Shown here: in pieces, positions 39,382 to 39,432 of the stretch
How positions within the stretch are numbered: position 1 is the stretch's first letter
Layout of the letters: each line of letters starts with the position of its first letter
Assembly: GCA_021159055.1 (NCBI GenBank)
Contig: JAGGSO010000132.1
Span: 1 to 39,432 of the forward strand
DNA: 39,432 nt
DNA from: Candidatus Bipolaricaulota bacterium
Lineage (GTDB): Bacteria; Bipolaricaulota; Bipolaricaulia; UBA7950; UBA9294
Reading direction: 5' to 3'
Made by a program: the position numbers and the translations under genes
The notes under the pieces: model-generated
What the model saw: only the letters and a program-made list of their open reading frames with translations
The model's database searches: none
Told to the model about the DNA's origin: nothing

Positions 39382-39432
39382 ATGAATCACCAGGATGAGC
39401 CGATCACCAAACGCGATCTTGAGGAAGTTAAG
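39382..39432 (+). CDS. Start of an unknown gene (partial)
   Basis: ATG 39382 is preceded by GGAGG at 8-base spacing and by a consensus promoter, and reads MNHQDEPITKRDLEEVK to the window end. The polar, helix-prone start (PITKRDLEEVK) is like that of many short coiled-coil proteins, but 17 residues are too few to assign it. Confidence 0.7.
   Translation, partial: MNHQDEPITKRDLEEVK

Overview
This 39.4 kb window is from a GC-rich (low to mid 60s percent by eye), very compact bacterial chromosome. Most neighbouring genes overlap by 1-30 bases or lie a few bases apart, and GTG and TTG starts are frequent. There is no prophage, IS element, CRISPR array, tRNA or rRNA. The gene set is bacterial: MurA, Rho, HflX, RicT/HolB, RsmD and TrmO. 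A tungsten/molybdenum aldehyde:ferredoxin oxidoreductase, a membrane polyferredoxin and a DUF505-like protein point to an anaerobe, perhaps thermophilic. A deep-branching lineage such as Bipolaricaulota (Acetothermia) would fit, but that placement is an inference from gene content and style, not a marker-based assignment.

Layout. 1-224: the end of a leucine-rich-repeat protein. 250-1869 (-): an acyl-CoA ligase, divergent from an operon at 1978-6115 (+) of AOR, mobB, holB and ricT/yaaT. 6084-12957 (-): a seven-gene operon of glycosyltransferase, rpiB, Na+/Ca2+ exchanger, rho, LysM-M23 peptidase, murA and hflX, driven by a good sigma70-type promoter at 13008-13036. 13290-14751 (+): a secreted chagasin-type protease inhibitor, then a small secreted beta-rich protein behind a c-di-GMP-I (GEMM) riboswitch. 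14753-15651 (-): a ComEA-like HhH protein and an unknown protein. 15711-20663: GDT1 half-transporter, surE and rsmD (-), then HAD phosphatase, FAD-dehydrogenase and C39-like secreted peptidase (+). 20637-25525 (-): a tightly overlapping operon of DUF922-like zincin, gltX, TlpA-like thioredoxin, DsbD-like Ig/thioredoxin membrane protein and NapH-like polyferredoxin. 25706-27121 (+): a subtilisin-like lipoprotein with an unusual leader and a clear intrinsic terminator. 27173-36764 (-): DUF505-like protein, AEC transporter, PHP phosphoesterase, UDP-GlcNAc 2-epimerase, sugar epimerase, two GNATs, flavin reductase, TrmO and an S9 peptidase. 36884-39186 (+): a PadR regulator with its own operator, followed by an ABC exporter. 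39203-39432: palindromic repeats, then a canonical promoter and the start of a further gene.

Two places deserve most attention. First, at 14131-14238 a complete c-di-GMP-I aptamer sits between a perfect 10-base Shine-Dalgarno sequence and the only sensible start codon, with each about 5 bases from the P1 helix. Folding of the aptamer would bring the two together, which suggests a ligand-dependent splint that rebuilds the ribosome-binding site. Second, at 20637-23589 a polyferredoxin membrane protein, a DsbD-like protein lacking the usual transmembrane electron-carrying domain, and a TlpA-like thioredoxin form an overlapping gene set. It could be a ferredoxin-driven system for exporting reducing power to envelope thiols.

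Envelope proteolysis is a recurring theme (LysM-M23, chagasin, C39-like, DUF922 zincin, lipo-subtilase). Most convergent gene pairs overlap at their stop codons and leave no room for intrinsic terminators, so Rho, encoded here, may end many transcripts.
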